From NCBI RefSeq assembly GCF_009865385.1, contig NZ_WWJT01000455.1, forward strand, positions 1-57,041: a stretch of 57,041 nt of DNA, in the 5' to 3' direction. The notes beneath the pieces are model-generated. The model made no database searches, had not been told where the DNA came from, and saw nothing but the letters and a program-made list of their open reading frames with translations. Both the position numbers and the translations under genes were made by a program. The DNA comes from Streptomyces sp. SID486. Lineage in GTDB: Bacteria; Actinomycetota; Actinomycetes; Streptomycetales; Streptomycetaceae. Below are positions 36,675 through 44,687 of this stretch, piece by piece. Position 1 is the stretch's first letter; every line of letters begins with the position of its first letter.

Positions 36675-37202
36675 GTGCACCACCACGGCTACCTCTGGCA
36701 CGGCCCCAAGTCCCGCTTCGACCAGGACGCCCTCCGCCGTCCGCCCCACCCGCAACCGCCCCCCGCCGAGAGCCCGCCGGAGCTGGTACAGCGGTACCGG
36801 GAGGTGGCCGCCGCGTTCCCGGCCTCCGACCTGCCGCCGCTGGAGACGGCGTACTGGCTCCTCAAGCCGCGCTCGCTGGTGCGGGGCACCTGGTCCGAGG
36901 CGGCGGGCGCCGGGGGCTGGCTCGGGGACAGGCTGGCCGAGTTCGCCGGGCGCTTCGCCGACGAGGAGCAACGTGACGGCCGGCACCTCGCCGTCGTCGT
37001 CGGTGCGGCGGTCGAACGGCTGGCGGCGGGCGGCGACGTCTCGCTCGGCTTCTATCTGGAGCGGCCCGCGTTCGTCTCCCTGGCGCTGGTGACCTGCGCC
37101 CCCAACCGCACGCGACCCGAACTGCCCTGTCCACTCGCCGAGTACCCGGCTTCCGCCACCGCGCCGGAGACCGGCGGTCCGTCCGCTGTCGGCATCTCAT
37201 GA
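36675..37202 (+). CDS. Hypothetical protein, 175 aa
   Basis: Starts at GTG 36675 (HHHGYLWHGP). I do not recognise the family. Soluble, with a Pro-rich segment at residues 20-40, a helical middle (ELVQRYREVAAAFPAS; LETAYWLLKPRSLVRGTW) and a C-terminal part rich in Ala/Pro. No signal peptide or clear metal site except the N-terminal histidines. It follows the DUF397 gene by 70 bases and may be cotranscribed, but the function is unknown. Confidence 0.65.
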   Translation: MHHHGYLWHGPKSRFDQDALRRPPHPQPPPAESPPELVQRYREVAAAFPASDLPPLETAYWLLKPRSLVRGTWSEAAGAGGWLGDRLAEFAGRFADEEQRDGRHLAVVVGAAVERLAAGGDVSLGFYLERPAFVSLALVTCAPNRTRPELPCPLAEYPASATAPETGGPSAVGIS

Positions 37203-37302
37203 CCCCGCGGCGCCGGGTCCGGCGCCCGCATCGTGAACCCGTCCGGGCCGGCGCCCAAGCGCCTGACCGTCATGGAGGGCGGCGGCCACCCCGCGAGCAC
37301 GA

Positions 37303-37375
37303 CCGTCTTTCCGGTGCCCGGCCGGACACCGTCCTTCCGGTGCCCAGCTGCCGAATACCGTCCTTCCGGTGCCCG
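37303..37375. repeat. Three imperfect copies of CCGTCYTTCCGGTGCCCR
   Basis: Copies begin at 37303, 37329 and 37358 (26 and 29 bases apart), in the spacer between the hypothetical gene and the minus-strand propeller protein gene. No known element. Confidence 0.75.
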
Positions 37376-37416
37376 GCTGCCGGAAGCGGCTCGCGGTGCC
37401 GCCCCGGCCGTGCGCC

Positions 37417-38385
37417 TCAGCGCCGCCGCAGCCGCCGCAGCCCGAACAGGGCCACCAGGCCGGCCGCGACCACCACCGCGCCCACCTTGAAGCTCCCGCC
37501 GTCCCCCTTGTCCGCGGAGGAACCTGAACCCGACTCCCCTGCGGGCGACTTGCCCGCCGGGCGGTCGGGGGCGTCCTTCGCCGTCACGGCGCTCTGCGCG
37601 CCCTCGCTGCCGTACATCAGCCGGGTGCCGTCGGCGGAGTACGACACGGACTCGCCCTGGCCCTGCAGGGGCACGTCCAGGGCCGCCCGGCGCCTGATCC
37701 GGCCGCCGTCCCAGTCGTAGTAGATGCCGCCGAGGTAGCCGCGCACGGCGAGGTGACGTCCGTCCGGGGAGAAGGCGGCGTCGGTGGCCCACAGGTCGAC
37801 GGGCGCGACGGGCTTGAAGACGTTCGCGCCGGACGTGGAGAGCGTGGCCGGACCCTCGTACAGGTGCCCGCCGTCCTGCTTCTTGTCGATGATGTAGACG
37901 CGCCCGGTCTTCGGGTGGACGAGCAGCGACTCGGCGTCCCGGGGGCCGTTCTCGTACTTGACGACGTACTGCGTGGCCGTGACCGTCTGGTCCGTCAGCT
38001 GCTTCGGCTCGGGCAGCCGGTAGATCCACACGTACGGCCACTTGCCGCCGAAGTTGTCGCCGATGTCGCCGACGTACATCTCGTCGTGCGGTCCGATGGA
38101 GATCGCCTCGACGTCCCGCGGTGAGCCGATGCCCCGCAGGGTGACCCGGGCGACGGTCCGGCCGGTCGCGCTGTCCACGGCGTACAGGTACGGCCCGTCG
38201 TCACTGTCGTTGTGCGTCCAGTAGATGCCGGGGTGCAGCCGGGAGGCGGCGAGCCCGCTGGACTCGGTGATCCGCGGGTCCTTGATGGTGAACCCCTGGT
38301 CGCCGGGCGTGCCGGCGGCGGAGGCGGGCAGCGCGCAGGCACCGGCGAGCAGCAACCCGGCGAGAACGGCGAACGGTCGACGCAT
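37417..38385 (-). CDS. Secreted/anchored beta-propeller-like protein
   Basis: 322 residues from ATG 38385. Sec signal peptide (PFAVLAGLLLAGACALPASA), then blades with repeated D-x-T/H-x-x-Y-x-G-D elements: GIYWTHNDSDDGPYLYAVD, EMYVGDIGDNFGGKWPYVWI, GRVYIIDKKQDGGHLYEG, and AAFSPDGRHLAVRGYLGGIY. The C-terminus has a Ser/Gly-rich stalk, one membrane helix (VGAVVVAAGLVALFGL) and a basic tail, so the protein is cell-surface anchored. WD40/NHL-like binding protein; ligand unknown. Divergent from the SGNH hydrolase with a 98-base gap. Confidence 0.86.
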   Translation of the reverse strand: MRRPFAVLAGLLLAGACALPASAAGTPGDQGFTIKDPRITESSGLAASRLHPGIYWTHNDSDDGPYLYAVDSATGRTVARVTLRGIGSPRDVEAISIGPHDEMYVGDIGDNFGGKWPYVWIYRLPEPKQLTDQTVTATQYVVKYENGPRDAESLLVHPKTGRVYIIDKKQDGGHLYEGPATLSTSGANVFKPVAPVDLWATDAAFSPDGRHLAVRGYLGGIYYDWDGGRIRRRAALDVPLQGQGESVSYSADGTRLMYGSEGAQSAVTAKDAPDRPAGKSPAGESGSGSSADKGDGGSFKVGAVVVAAGLVALFGLRRLRRR

Positions 38386-38483
38386 GCCCCAAGCCTGCCA
38401 TTCCCGGCGGCGGTCCGGTCGACGTGGTCCGCCTCACAGACCCCCCGATCCCGGGAGCGGCGGCGATCGTCCATCATGAGCGC

Positions 38484-39173
38484 ATGCTTAGGTTCATGCC
38501 CGTGGGCGACTCCATGACGATCGGGAGCGCGGGCGAACACACCTGGCGTCACCAGCTGTGGCGGCATCTGTGCGGGACGTACGACGGCCCGTTCACCTTC
38601 GTCGGCCCGCGCGAGACGCTGTACGACAAGCAGACCGACGCCCCGACGTCCCTCGCCTACGCCGACCCCGACTTCCCGCGCGCCCACCTGGCGGGCTGGG
38701 GCGAGGGCTGGCTGCACATGGCCCCGCTGATCGGCGACGCGGTACGGGCCCACCGACCCGACGTCCTCCTGGTCTCCCTGGGCCTGATCGACCTGGGCTT
38801 CTACACGAACCCCGAGCAGACGGCGGAGAACGTCCGGGCCTTCGTCACCAACGCCCGGGAGGCGGACCCCCGCATCCGGATGGTGCTGCTCCCGGTCATC
38901 CCCAACATCCGGGCCGCGGCCGACGAGTCCTTCGCCGAGCAGGTGGACCTCTTCAACGTCCTGCTCGCCAAGACGGTGGCCGACCTGGACGAACCCCGCT
39001 CCCCGCTGCTGTCCGCCTCGGCGCCGGAGTCGTACGACATCCACACCGACACCTACGACGGCACGCATCCCAACGCGCGCGGGGAACACCTGATCGCGGA
39101 GGCGTTCGCGGGGGCGATGCGGGCGGCGTGGGGGTGGGGCGTCGGACGGGCGTACGTGGCTGGAACGAACTGA
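38484..39173 (+). CDS. SGNH/GDSL-type hydrolase
   Basis: 229 residues from ATG 38484. Block I GDSMT with Ser10 directly at the N-terminus (MPVGDSMTIGSAG), a Gly of block II in GWGEGWLH, block III altered to GLIDLGFY where GxND is usual (Asn replaced by Asp), and block V DGTHPNARGEHLI containing the catalytic Asp-x-x-His. No signal peptide, so probably cytosolic or non-classically exported. Lipase/esterase fold; substrate unknown. The changed block III could reduce oxyanion stabilisation. Confidence 0.85.
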   Translation: MLRFMPVGDSMTIGSAGEHTWRHQLWRHLCGTYDGPFTFVGPRETLYDKQTDAPTSLAYADPDFPRAHLAGWGEGWLHMAPLIGDAVRAHRPDVLLVSLGLIDLGFYTNPEQTAENVRAFVTNAREADPRIRMVLLPVIPNIRAAADESFAEQVDLFNVLLAKTVADLDEPRSPLLSASAPESYDIHTDTYDGTHPNARGEHLIAEAFAGAMRAAWGWGVGRAYVAGTN

Positions 39174-39261
39174 CCGGGATCCGGCGTCACGTCCCCGCGG
39201 TGCCTATCGTTGTACCGCGCGGCTGCACTCGTCCGTGGGGCAGCCGGGGAGGAGCGCCACG

Positions 39262-39855
39262 ATGACCGTCCTCGAAGACAGGATCGCCATGGCCGACGCC
39301 GACGACGAGACCGAGCGCCTGGACGAGTGGTTCGAGCGCCTGGAGCGGATGCCCGTCCCCGAAGGATTCAGGGCCGAGATTGTCGAGGGCAGCCTGTTCA
39401 TGACGCCGCAGCGGGACATCCACTGGGAGATCATTCGCGAGTTCCTCTGGGCGATCGAGGACAAATTCGGCAGGGGGGCCAGGGTCTTCTCCGACGTCCG
39501 CATCGACTTCCCGGGACACGAGAACGGCTTCTGCCCTGACGTCGCCCTGCTCAAGGACTCCGCGGAGAAGGACGACACCGGCCACTGGCGGTACCAGGAC
39601 GTCGAGTTCGTCGCCGAGGTCATCTCCAAGGCCACCGCCCAGAACGACTACGGCCCGAAGAAGACCGCCTACGCGGTCGCCGAGGTCCCCCTCTACGTCG
39701 TCGCCGACCCCTACCAGGGCCGCTGCTCCGTCTACACGCACCCCAAGGACGGCGACTACGCCACGCGGACGACCGTGGACTTCGGCACCGACGTCGACCT
39801 GACCGGCACCGTCGTCGATCTCGTCCTCAGGACCGACTCCTTCCCCCGCGACTAG
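39262..39855 (+). CDS. Uma2-family PD-(D/E)xK nuclease-like protein
   Basis: 197 residues from ATG 39262 (GGGGAGG 9 bases upstream). Uma2/DUF820 fold, widespread in Streptomyces and cyanobacteria: MPVPEGFRAEIVEGSLFMT (the Glu preceding the core), SDVRIDFPGHENGFCPDVALL with the P-D site, and VEFVAEVISKATAQNDYG with the E-V-x-S/K pair, followed by KKTAYAVAEVPLYVVADP. Catalytic residues look intact. Biological role unclear; these genes are often dispersed singletons. It precedes the aldo/keto reductase with its own upstream region. Confidence 0.88.
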   Translation: MTVLEDRIAMADADDETERLDEWFERLERMPVPEGFRAEIVEGSLFMTPQRDIHWEIIREFLWAIEDKFGRGARVFSDVRIDFPGHENGFCPDVALLKDSAEKDDTGHWRYQDVEFVAEVISKATAQNDYGPKKTAYAVAEVPLYVVADPYQGRCSVYTHPKDGDYATRTTVDFGTDVDLTGTVVDLVLRTDSFPRD

Positions 39856-39964
39856 GGCCCTCCTGAAGGATCTCCGTGGGTGAAGGAGCGGCGTCCGGTG
39901 CGTGCGCTCGGCCCCCGCGTCCGGAGCCGGGCAGGGCGCGCTCGCGGCGCCGGGCCGGGAGCGC

Positions 39965-39995
39965 TTGCCTGGAGCGCACTCCAAGCCGTTGGCTG
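39965..39995 (+). promoter_or_regulatory. MerR-type promoter/operator of the aldo/keto reductase
   Basis: TTGCCT (-35, 39965-39970) followed by TGGAG-CGCA-CTCCA, a 5-bp dyad at 39970-39983, lying inside a long 19-base spacer before the -10 region (about 39990-39995). Long spacers with an internal dyad are typical of MerR-family activator targets. Transcription would begin close to the ATG at 40002, giving a leaderless message. Confidence 0.55.
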
Positions 39996-40001
39996 GTGAC
40001 C

Positions 40002-40997
40002 ATGGAGTACACGCAGCTCGGACGCACGGGACTCAAGGTCAGCCGGCTCGTCCTCGGGACGATGAACTTCGGCCCGCAGACCGACGAGGCCGACAGTCAC
40101 GCGATCATGGACGCGGCGCTGGCCGCGGGCATCAACTTCTTCGACACCGCCAACGTGTACGGCTGGGGCGAGAACAAGGGCCGGACCGAGTCGATCATCG
40201 GCGACTGGTTCGCCCAGGGCGGCGGGCGGCGCGACAAGGTCGTCATCGCCACCAAGGTGTACGGCAACATGTCCGCCGACGGCACACCCGCCTGGCCCAA
40301 CAGCGACAAGCTCTCCGCGCTGAACATCCGGCGCGCGGTGGACGCCAGCCTGAAGCGGCTGCGGACGGACCACATCGACCTGTACCAGTTCCACCACGTC
40401 GACCGGGACACCCCGTTCGAGGAGATCTGGCAGGCGATCGACGTCCTCGTCCAGCAGGGCAAGATCCTCTACGCCGGCTCCTCCAACTTCCCCGGCTACA
40501 AGATCGCCCAGGCCAACGAGACCGCGGCGCGCCGCGGCGGCACCATCGGCCTGGTCAGCGAGCAGTGCCTGTACAACCTCGCCGAGCGCCGCGCCGAGAT
40601 GGAGGTCATCCCGGCCGCGCGGGAGTACGGCCTCGGTGTCATCCCGTGGTCCCCGCTGCACGGCGGTCTGCTGGGCGGGATCATCAGGAAGGAGGTCCAG
40701 GGCGGTCGCCGTGCCTCGGGCCGGGCCGCCGACACCCTGAACGACGCGACGGCCCGCGCGCGCATCCAGGCGTACGAGGACCTGCTCGACAAGCACGGTC
40801 TGGAGCCCGGCGAGGTGGCACTGGCCTGGCTGCTGACCCGTCCCGGCGTGACCGGCCCGATCGTCGGCCCGCGCACCGCCGGACAGCTGGAGTCGGCGCT
40901 CAGGGCCGTGGAGCTGGAGCTGAGCGAGGAGCTGCTGACCGGCCTGGACGAGATCTTCCCCGGCCCGGGGCCGTCCCCGGAGGCGTTCGCCTGGTAG
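40002..40997 (+). CDS. Aldo/keto reductase (Kv-beta-like)
   Basis: 331 residues from ATG 40002 (GTG 39996 is a near alternative). (beta/alpha)8 NADPH-dependent reductase: MEYTQLGRTGLKVSRLVLG at the N-terminus, catalytic Asp/Tyr in INFFDTANVYGWGENKG, Lys in VVIATKVYG, His in DLYQFHHVDRDTP, cofactor loops GVIPWSPLHGGLLGG and the C-terminal GVTGPIVGPRTAGQLES. No ribosome-binding site is visible and the MerR-type promoter ends at the start codon, consistent with a leaderless message. Likely stress- or electrophile-induced; its regulator is not in the window. Confidence 0.93.
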   Translation: MEYTQLGRTGLKVSRLVLGTMNFGPQTDEADSHAIMDAALAAGINFFDTANVYGWGENKGRTESIIGDWFAQGGGRRDKVVIATKVYGNMSADGTPAWPNSDKLSALNIRRAVDASLKRLRTDHIDLYQFHHVDRDTPFEEIWQAIDVLVQQGKILYAGSSNFPGYKIAQANETAARRGGTIGLVSEQCLYNLAERRAEMEVIPAAREYGLGVIPWSPLHGGLLGGIIRKEVQGGRRASGRAADTLNDATARARIQAYEDLLDKHGLEPGEVALAWLLTRPGVTGPIVGPRTAGQLESALRAVELELSEELLTGLDEIFPGPGPSPEAFAW

Positions 40998-41011
40998 GCG
41001 CCCCGCAGAGT

Positions 41012-41039
41012 GCGGGGCCGCACCGACGTGCGGCCCCGC
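41012..41039. terminator. Aldo/keto reductase terminator
   Basis: GCGGGGCCGCAC / GTGCGGCCCCGC, perfect 12-bp stem with loop CGAC, 15 bases past the stop codon. Confidence 0.88.
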
Positions 41040-41106
41040 CGGGCGGGCGTGGCCGGGCGCGGACGGCTCGCGGCCGAACGGCGACCGCGCGCCCGCCGCT
41101 CCCGGC

Positions 41107-41193
41107 TCAGCGCATCGCTGAGGCCACGGCCACCACGACGAACAGCAACACAAGCGCACCGGCCATGATCCGGTTCCGGGTTTTCGGGTCCAC
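41107..41193 (-). CDS. 28-residue single-pass membrane microprotein
   Basis: GTG 41193 to TGA 41107. Begins VDPKTRNRIMAGAL and continues as one hydrophobic helix (VLLFVVVAVASAM), ending Arg. It starts 10 bases after the thpR stop on the same strand. Similar very short MDPKTRNRIM-type proteins recur in Streptomyces genomes (recollection). Polar, basic N-terminus and helix suggest membrane insertion with the N-terminus inside. Function unknown. Too short for standard gene calling. Confidence 0.6.
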   Translation of the reverse strand: MDPKTRNRIMAGALVLLFVVVAVASAMR

Positions 41194-41203
41194 GTATTCG
41201 AGA

Positions 41204-41776
41204 CTAACCGCCCGCGCCGAGTGCCCAGCGGGCGACCACCTCGTAGCGCGGCTGTTCCCCGGGCACCCCGGACGCCGGCAGACGGCTGCGCACCAGCGCC
41301 ACGTCGGCGACGCTCCAGCTCCGGCCGGCGAACTCGTGGAGCAGGCCGACGCAGGGCCGCACGTCCACCGCGTCCCGGCTGCGGGCCAGCGTCAAGTGGG
41401 CCTGGTAGCGCCGGTGTTCGCCCATCGGCACACCGGCCTTGCGCGCCGCCGCCTCGGCCCGGTCGGCCAGCAGCCGCAGCTCCTCCACGTCCCCCCGGGC
41501 GCCCGCCCACAGCACGCTTCCCCGGCCGAACTGGCCGCCGCCCGCGACGGCGAGCGTGAACGGTGCGGTACGCCGTGCCGCGCGGGCCAGGCGGTCCGAC
41601 AGGCCGGGGACCAGGTCGTCGGCGACCTCGCCGTAGAAGGCGAGGGTGAAGTGCCAGCCGGGGCGGCCGGTCCAGCGCAGCCGGTCCGCGCCCGGCAGCT
41701 GCCTCAACCGGGCGACCTCCGCGGCGAGTTCGTCCGCGATGTCCTCCGGGGGCAGTACGGCGGCGAAGAGTCTCAT
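41204..41776 (-). CDS. thpR: RNA 2',3'-cyclic phosphodiesterase (2'-5' RNA ligase family)
   Basis: 190 residues from ATG 41776 (GTG 41785 possible). 2H phosphoesterase with the two H-x-T motifs: HFTLAF (about residue 45) and HLTLAR (about residue 130), plus MRLFAAVLPPEDIADEL at the N-terminus. Hydrolyses 2',3'-cyclic phosphates or joins 2'-5' tRNA halves in vitro; cytosolic. Divergent from the GNAT gene with about 40 bases between starts, and followed by the membrane microprotein. Confidence 0.93.
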   Translation of the reverse strand: MRLFAAVLPPEDIADELAAEVARLRQLPGADRLRWTGRPGWHFTLAFYGEVADDLVPGLSDRLARAARRTAPFTLAVAGGGQFGRGSVLWAGARGDVEELRLLADRAEAAARKAGVPMGEHRRYQAHLTLARSRDAVDVRPCVGLLHEFAGRSWSVADVALVRSRLPASGVPGEQPRYEVVARWALGAGG

Positions 41777-41817
41777 GGACCTCACGATCCCAGACCCCGG
41801 ACGGGCATGATGGGGCG

Positions 41818-42342
41818 ATGACGATCACCATTCGTGAAGGCGGCCCCGACGACCTGCCCGCCGTGCTCGGCATGCTCGACAGCAGCGTGGAGTGGCTGGT
41901 CTCACAGGGGCGCACCGTCCAGTGGGGCACCGAGCCGCTGTCGCGGCACGAGAAGACGGTGGCGGCGGTCGTCCGGGCCATGGGCGAGGGCACGACGTAC
42001 ATCGCCGAGGTCGACGGCGTGCCCGCCGCCACGCTCACCCTCACCGACGGGCCCGGCTCCTACCTGTCACACCTTCCGGCGCCCGGGGAGGCCGAGCGGT
42101 ACGTCCACTGGCTCGCCTCCGACCGCCGCTTCAAGGGGCGGGGCGCGGGCCGTGCGCTGCTGGAGCACGCCGCCCGGGTGACCCGGGAGGCCGGTGTGGG
42201 CCTGCTGCGCGTGGACTGCTACGCGGGCGGGGACGGCGCGCTGGTCGCCTACTACGAGGCCAACGGCTTCACCCCGACGCACCCCTACACCCACGGCCCG
42301 AACGACTGGCCGGGACAGGTGCTCGCCAGGAGGGTCGACTAA
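41818..42342 (+). CDS. GNAT-family N-acetyltransferase
   Basis: 174 residues from ATG 41818. GNAT fold with the acetyl-CoA pyrophosphate loop RFKGRGAGRALLEHA (motif R/Q-x-x-G-x-G/A, about residues 104-118), GLLRVDCYAGGDGALVAYYE and NGFTPTHPYTHGP. Substrate unknown; relatives include acyltransferases for small amines or ribosomal/antibiotic targets. Divergent from thpR and convergent with the MFS gene across a repeat-filled gap. Confidence 0.9.
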   Translation: MTITIREGGPDDLPAVLGMLDSSVEWLVSQGRTVQWGTEPLSRHEKTVAAVVRAMGEGTTYIAEVDGVPAATLTLTDGPGSYLSHLPAPGEAERYVHWLASDRRFKGRGAGRALLEHAARVTREAGVGLLRVDCYAGGDGALVAYYEANGFTPTHPYTHGPNDWPGQVLARRVD

Positions 42343-42364
42343 CACCCTCCGGCCCGGGGCCCGG

Positions 42365-42515
42365 GGCCGCAGCTCACCGGGGCGGAATCCGCCGCGGCCC
42401 GGGGCCACGCCTCACCGGGCCGGAAACCGCCGGGGCCCGGGGCCACGCCTCACCGGGCCGGAAACCGCCGGGGCCCGGGGCCACGGCGCACCGGGCCGCA
42501 GGCCCCGGGGCCCGG
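42365..42515. repeat. Four 38-bp tandem repeats between convergent genes
   Basis: Exact 38-base period at 42365, 42403, 42441 and 42479. Copies 2 and 3 are nearly identical; copies 1 and 4 diverged. Each contains GGCCCGGGGCC-like palindromes and may form terminator-like stems. They fill the gap between the GNAT and MFS genes. Confidence 0.9.
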
Positions 42516-42520
42516 GAGGG

Positions 42521-43864
42521 TCAGGCGGCCGTCGCCAGTTCCTCCCGCTCGCGCGGGACGAAGCGGACCCGCGGGTGGCCGCGGTGCCAGCCCACCGACA
42601 GCCGCAGACCGCCGATACGGGCCAGGACCAGGCCGATCGCGCCGGCCGCGAGCGCCGACACCGCGCCGCCGGCCGCGAAGCCGACCCGGGCGCCGTAGGT
42701 GTCGGTGATCCAGCCGACCACCGGCGCACCCAGCGGCGTGCCGCCCATGAACACCATCATGAACAGGGCCATCACCCGGCCGCGCATGGCCGGGTCGGTG
42801 CCCATCTGCACGGCGGTGTTCGCGGTGACGTTCACCGTCAGGCCGAAGATCCCGATCGGCACCATGAGCAGCGCGAACAGCCAGTACGACGGCACCACCG
42901 CGGCGACGATCTCCAGCGCGCCGAAGGCCAGCGCGGCGGCGATCAGGATGCGCAGCCGGGCCGTGCCGCGCCGGGCGGCCAGCAGCGCGCCGACCAGCGA
43001 GCCGACGGCCATCAGGGTGTTGAAGAGGCTGTAGCCGCCGGCTCCGGCGTCGAAGACGTCGTCCGCGTAGGCGGACAGCCAGACCGGGAAGTTGAAGCCG
43101 AAGGTGCCGATGAAGCCGACCAGGACGATCGGCCAGATCAGCTCCGGCCGCTTCGCCACATAGCTGAGCCCCTCCCGCAGCTGGCCCTTGCCGCGCGGCG
43201 CGCGCCGCACCACGTGCAGTTCACGGGCGCGCATCAGCAGCAGGCCGGTGATCGGCGCGGCGAAGGACAGGCCGTTGGCGAGGAACGCCCAGCCGGTGCC
43301 CACACCGGTGATCATCAGGCCGGCCACGGCGGGGCCGACGAGCCGGGCGGACTGGAAGTTCGCCGAGTTCAGGCTGACCGCGTTCTGCAGCTGGTCGGGG
43401 CCGACCATCTCCGAGACGAAGGACTGGCGGGCCGGGTTGTCGACCACCGTGGCGAGTCCGACGGCGAAGGCGGCGACGTAGACGTGCCAGACCTGGACAT
43501 GGCCGGTGAGGGTCAGCGCGGCGAGCGCGAGTCCGGCGACGGCCATCGACGCCTGGGTGACCAGCAGCGCGGGCCGCTTGGGCAGGCGGTCCACGAGAAC
43601 GCCGCCGTAGAGGCCGAACAGCAGCATCGGCAGGAACTGCAGGGCCGTCGTGATGCCGACGGCCGCGGAGGAGCCGGTGAGGCTGAGGACCAGCCAGTCC
43701 TGGGCGATGCGCTGCATCCAGGTGCCGGTGTTGGAGACGACCTGGCCGATGAAGAAGAGGCGGTAGTTCCGGATCTTCAGCGAGCTGAACATCGAGGACT
43801 TGCGGGAAACGGGGGTGGTGGTGGTCGGTGCGGGGGCGGAAGGTATTCCGGATCCCGTACTCAA
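42521..43864 (-). CDS. Major facilitator superfamily transporter (MDR-type)
   Basis: 447 residues from TTG 43864, with GAGGAGG 8 bases upstream; no ATG or GTG fits as well. MFS with about 12 membrane segments: NYRLFFIGQVVSNTGTWMQR (typical start of the EntS/MefA-like group), LFGLYGGVLVDRLPKRPALL, ATVVDNPARQSFVSEMVGPD, and GRVMALFMMVFMGGTPLGAP. Likely a multidrug or metabolite exporter. It lies 26 bases after the MarR gene on the same strand, so it is the probable target of that repressor. Confidence 0.92.
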   Translation of the reverse strand: MSTGSGIPSAPAPTTTTPVSRKSSMFSSLKIRNYRLFFIGQVVSNTGTWMQRIAQDWLVLSLTGSSAAVGITTALQFLPMLLFGLYGGVLVDRLPKRPALLVTQASMAVAGLALAALTLTGHVQVWHVYVAAFAVGLATVVDNPARQSFVSEMVGPDQLQNAVSLNSANFQSARLVGPAVAGLMITGVGTGWAFLANGLSFAAPITGLLLMRARELHVVRRAPRGKGQLREGLSYVAKRPELIWPIVLVGFIGTFGFNFPVWLSAYADDVFDAGAGGYSLFNTLMAVGSLVGALLAARRGTARLRILIAAALAFGALEIVAAVVPSYWLFALLMVPIGIFGLTVNVTANTAVQMGTDPAMRGRVMALFMMVFMGGTPLGAPVVGWITDTYGARVGFAAGGAVSALAAGAIGLVLARIGGLRLSVGWHRGHPRVRFVPREREELATAA

Positions 43865-43890
43865 AAGGGTCGCCTCCTCGATCGGCGGGT

Positions 43891-44328
43891 CTACAGGTGT
43901 GCGAGCTTCTCCAGCACGGGGGCGGCGGCGCGCAGGGCGGCCCACTCGTCCTCGTCGAGGCCCTCGACCAGGCCGGCCAGGAACGCGTTGCGCTTGCGGC
44001 GGCTCTCCTCGAGCATCGCCTCGGCCTGCTCGGTCTGGGTGACGACCTTCTGGCGCCGGTCCTCGGGGTGCGGCTCCAGCCGGACCAGCCCCTTGGCTTC
44101 GAGCAGCGCGACGATGCGGGTCATCGACGGCGGCTGGACGTGCTCCTTGCGGGCGAGTTCGCCCGGGGTGGCCGAGCCGCAGCGGAAGAGGGTGCCGAGC
44201 ACCGACATCTCGGTGGGGCTCAGCGACTCGTCGACCCGCTGGTGCTTGAGGCGACGGGACAACCGCATCACGGCGGAGCGGAGGGAGTTCACGGCGGCAG
44301 CGTCGTCGCCATGGGTAAGGTCCGGCAT
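43891..44328 (-). CDS. MarR-family repressor
   Basis: 145 residues from ATG 44328. Winged-helix HTH: LSPTEMSVLGTLFRCGSATP, ELARKEHVQPPSMTRIVALL, KGLVRLEPHPEDRRQKVV. Forms a dimer that releases DNA on binding phenolic or drug-like ligands. It is the first gene of a two-gene operon with the MFS exporter. The inverted repeat 6-27 bases upstream of the start is its likely autoregulatory operator. Confidence 0.94.
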   Translation of the reverse strand: MPDLTHGDDAAAVNSLRSAVMRLSRRLKHQRVDESLSPTEMSVLGTLFRCGSATPGELARKEHVQPPSMTRIVALLEAKGLVRLEPHPEDRRQKVVTQTEQAEAMLEESRRKRNAFLAGLVEGLDEDEWAALRAAAPVLEKLAHL

Positions 44329-44333
44329 GTTCG

Positions 44334-44355
44334 TTAGGGTAACTCATTACCCTGA
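44334..44355. promoter_or_regulatory. MarR operator in the marR-MFS promoter
   Basis: TTAGGGTAA (44334-44342), CTCA, TTACCCTGA (44347-44355): arms agree at 8 of 9 positions. It sits directly upstream of the MarR ATG, in a local AT-rich patch, and overlaps the likely promoter. Confidence 0.75.
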
Positions 44356-44483
44356 CTAAAGACCACTCGGGCGCGCCCGCGGTGCCCGTGACGACCGCCA
44401 CTGAATCCTCTGATCACCCGTACGGGTGAGCCGGGTCCGGAAAGTCACGCGTCGGGCGGCCGGATGTGGCGACCCTCGTACGC

Positions 44484-44666
44484 ATGGGGACCAGCGTGCT
44501 CAGCCTGCGGATAGACGGGGAGCTGCTCGAAAGGCTCCGGCACCACGCGGCGATAAGAGGAATGAGCGTCCAGGACTATGTCGTCCGGACGCTCATTCGG
44601 GGTGACTTCGACGAACGGTTCAGGACCGCCGTCGAGGAGACGGAGAAGTTCTACGGGGTGACGTGA
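44484..44666 (+). CDS. Small ribbon-helix-helix-like protein
   Basis: 60 residues from ATG 44484; in-frame GTG 44466 would add MATLVR. VLSLRIDGELLERLRHHAAI followed by RGMSVQDYVVRTLIRGDF fits a ribbon-helix-helix antitoxin-like DNA-binding fold (beta strand S-L-R-I, two helices). The acidic tail is EETEKFYGVT. No toxin gene adjoins, so it is probably a stand-alone regulator. No clear ribosome-binding site; possibly leaderless. Convergent with the purine permease gene. Confidence 0.78.
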   Translation: MGTSVLSLRIDGELLERLRHHAAIRGMSVQDYVVRTLIRGDFDERFRTAVEETEKFYGVT

Positions 44667-44687
44667 CAGCTCACGCGCGGGGGCGGA

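Noticed and set aside
36675..38385. Insertion sequence or prophage remnant
   Set aside because: No transposase, integrase or terminal inverted repeats were found anywhere in the window; repeats here are short and local.
44484..44666. Toxin-antitoxin pair with the RHH-like protein
   Set aside because: No toxin-sized gene adjoins on the same strand; the next gene is the convergent purine permease.
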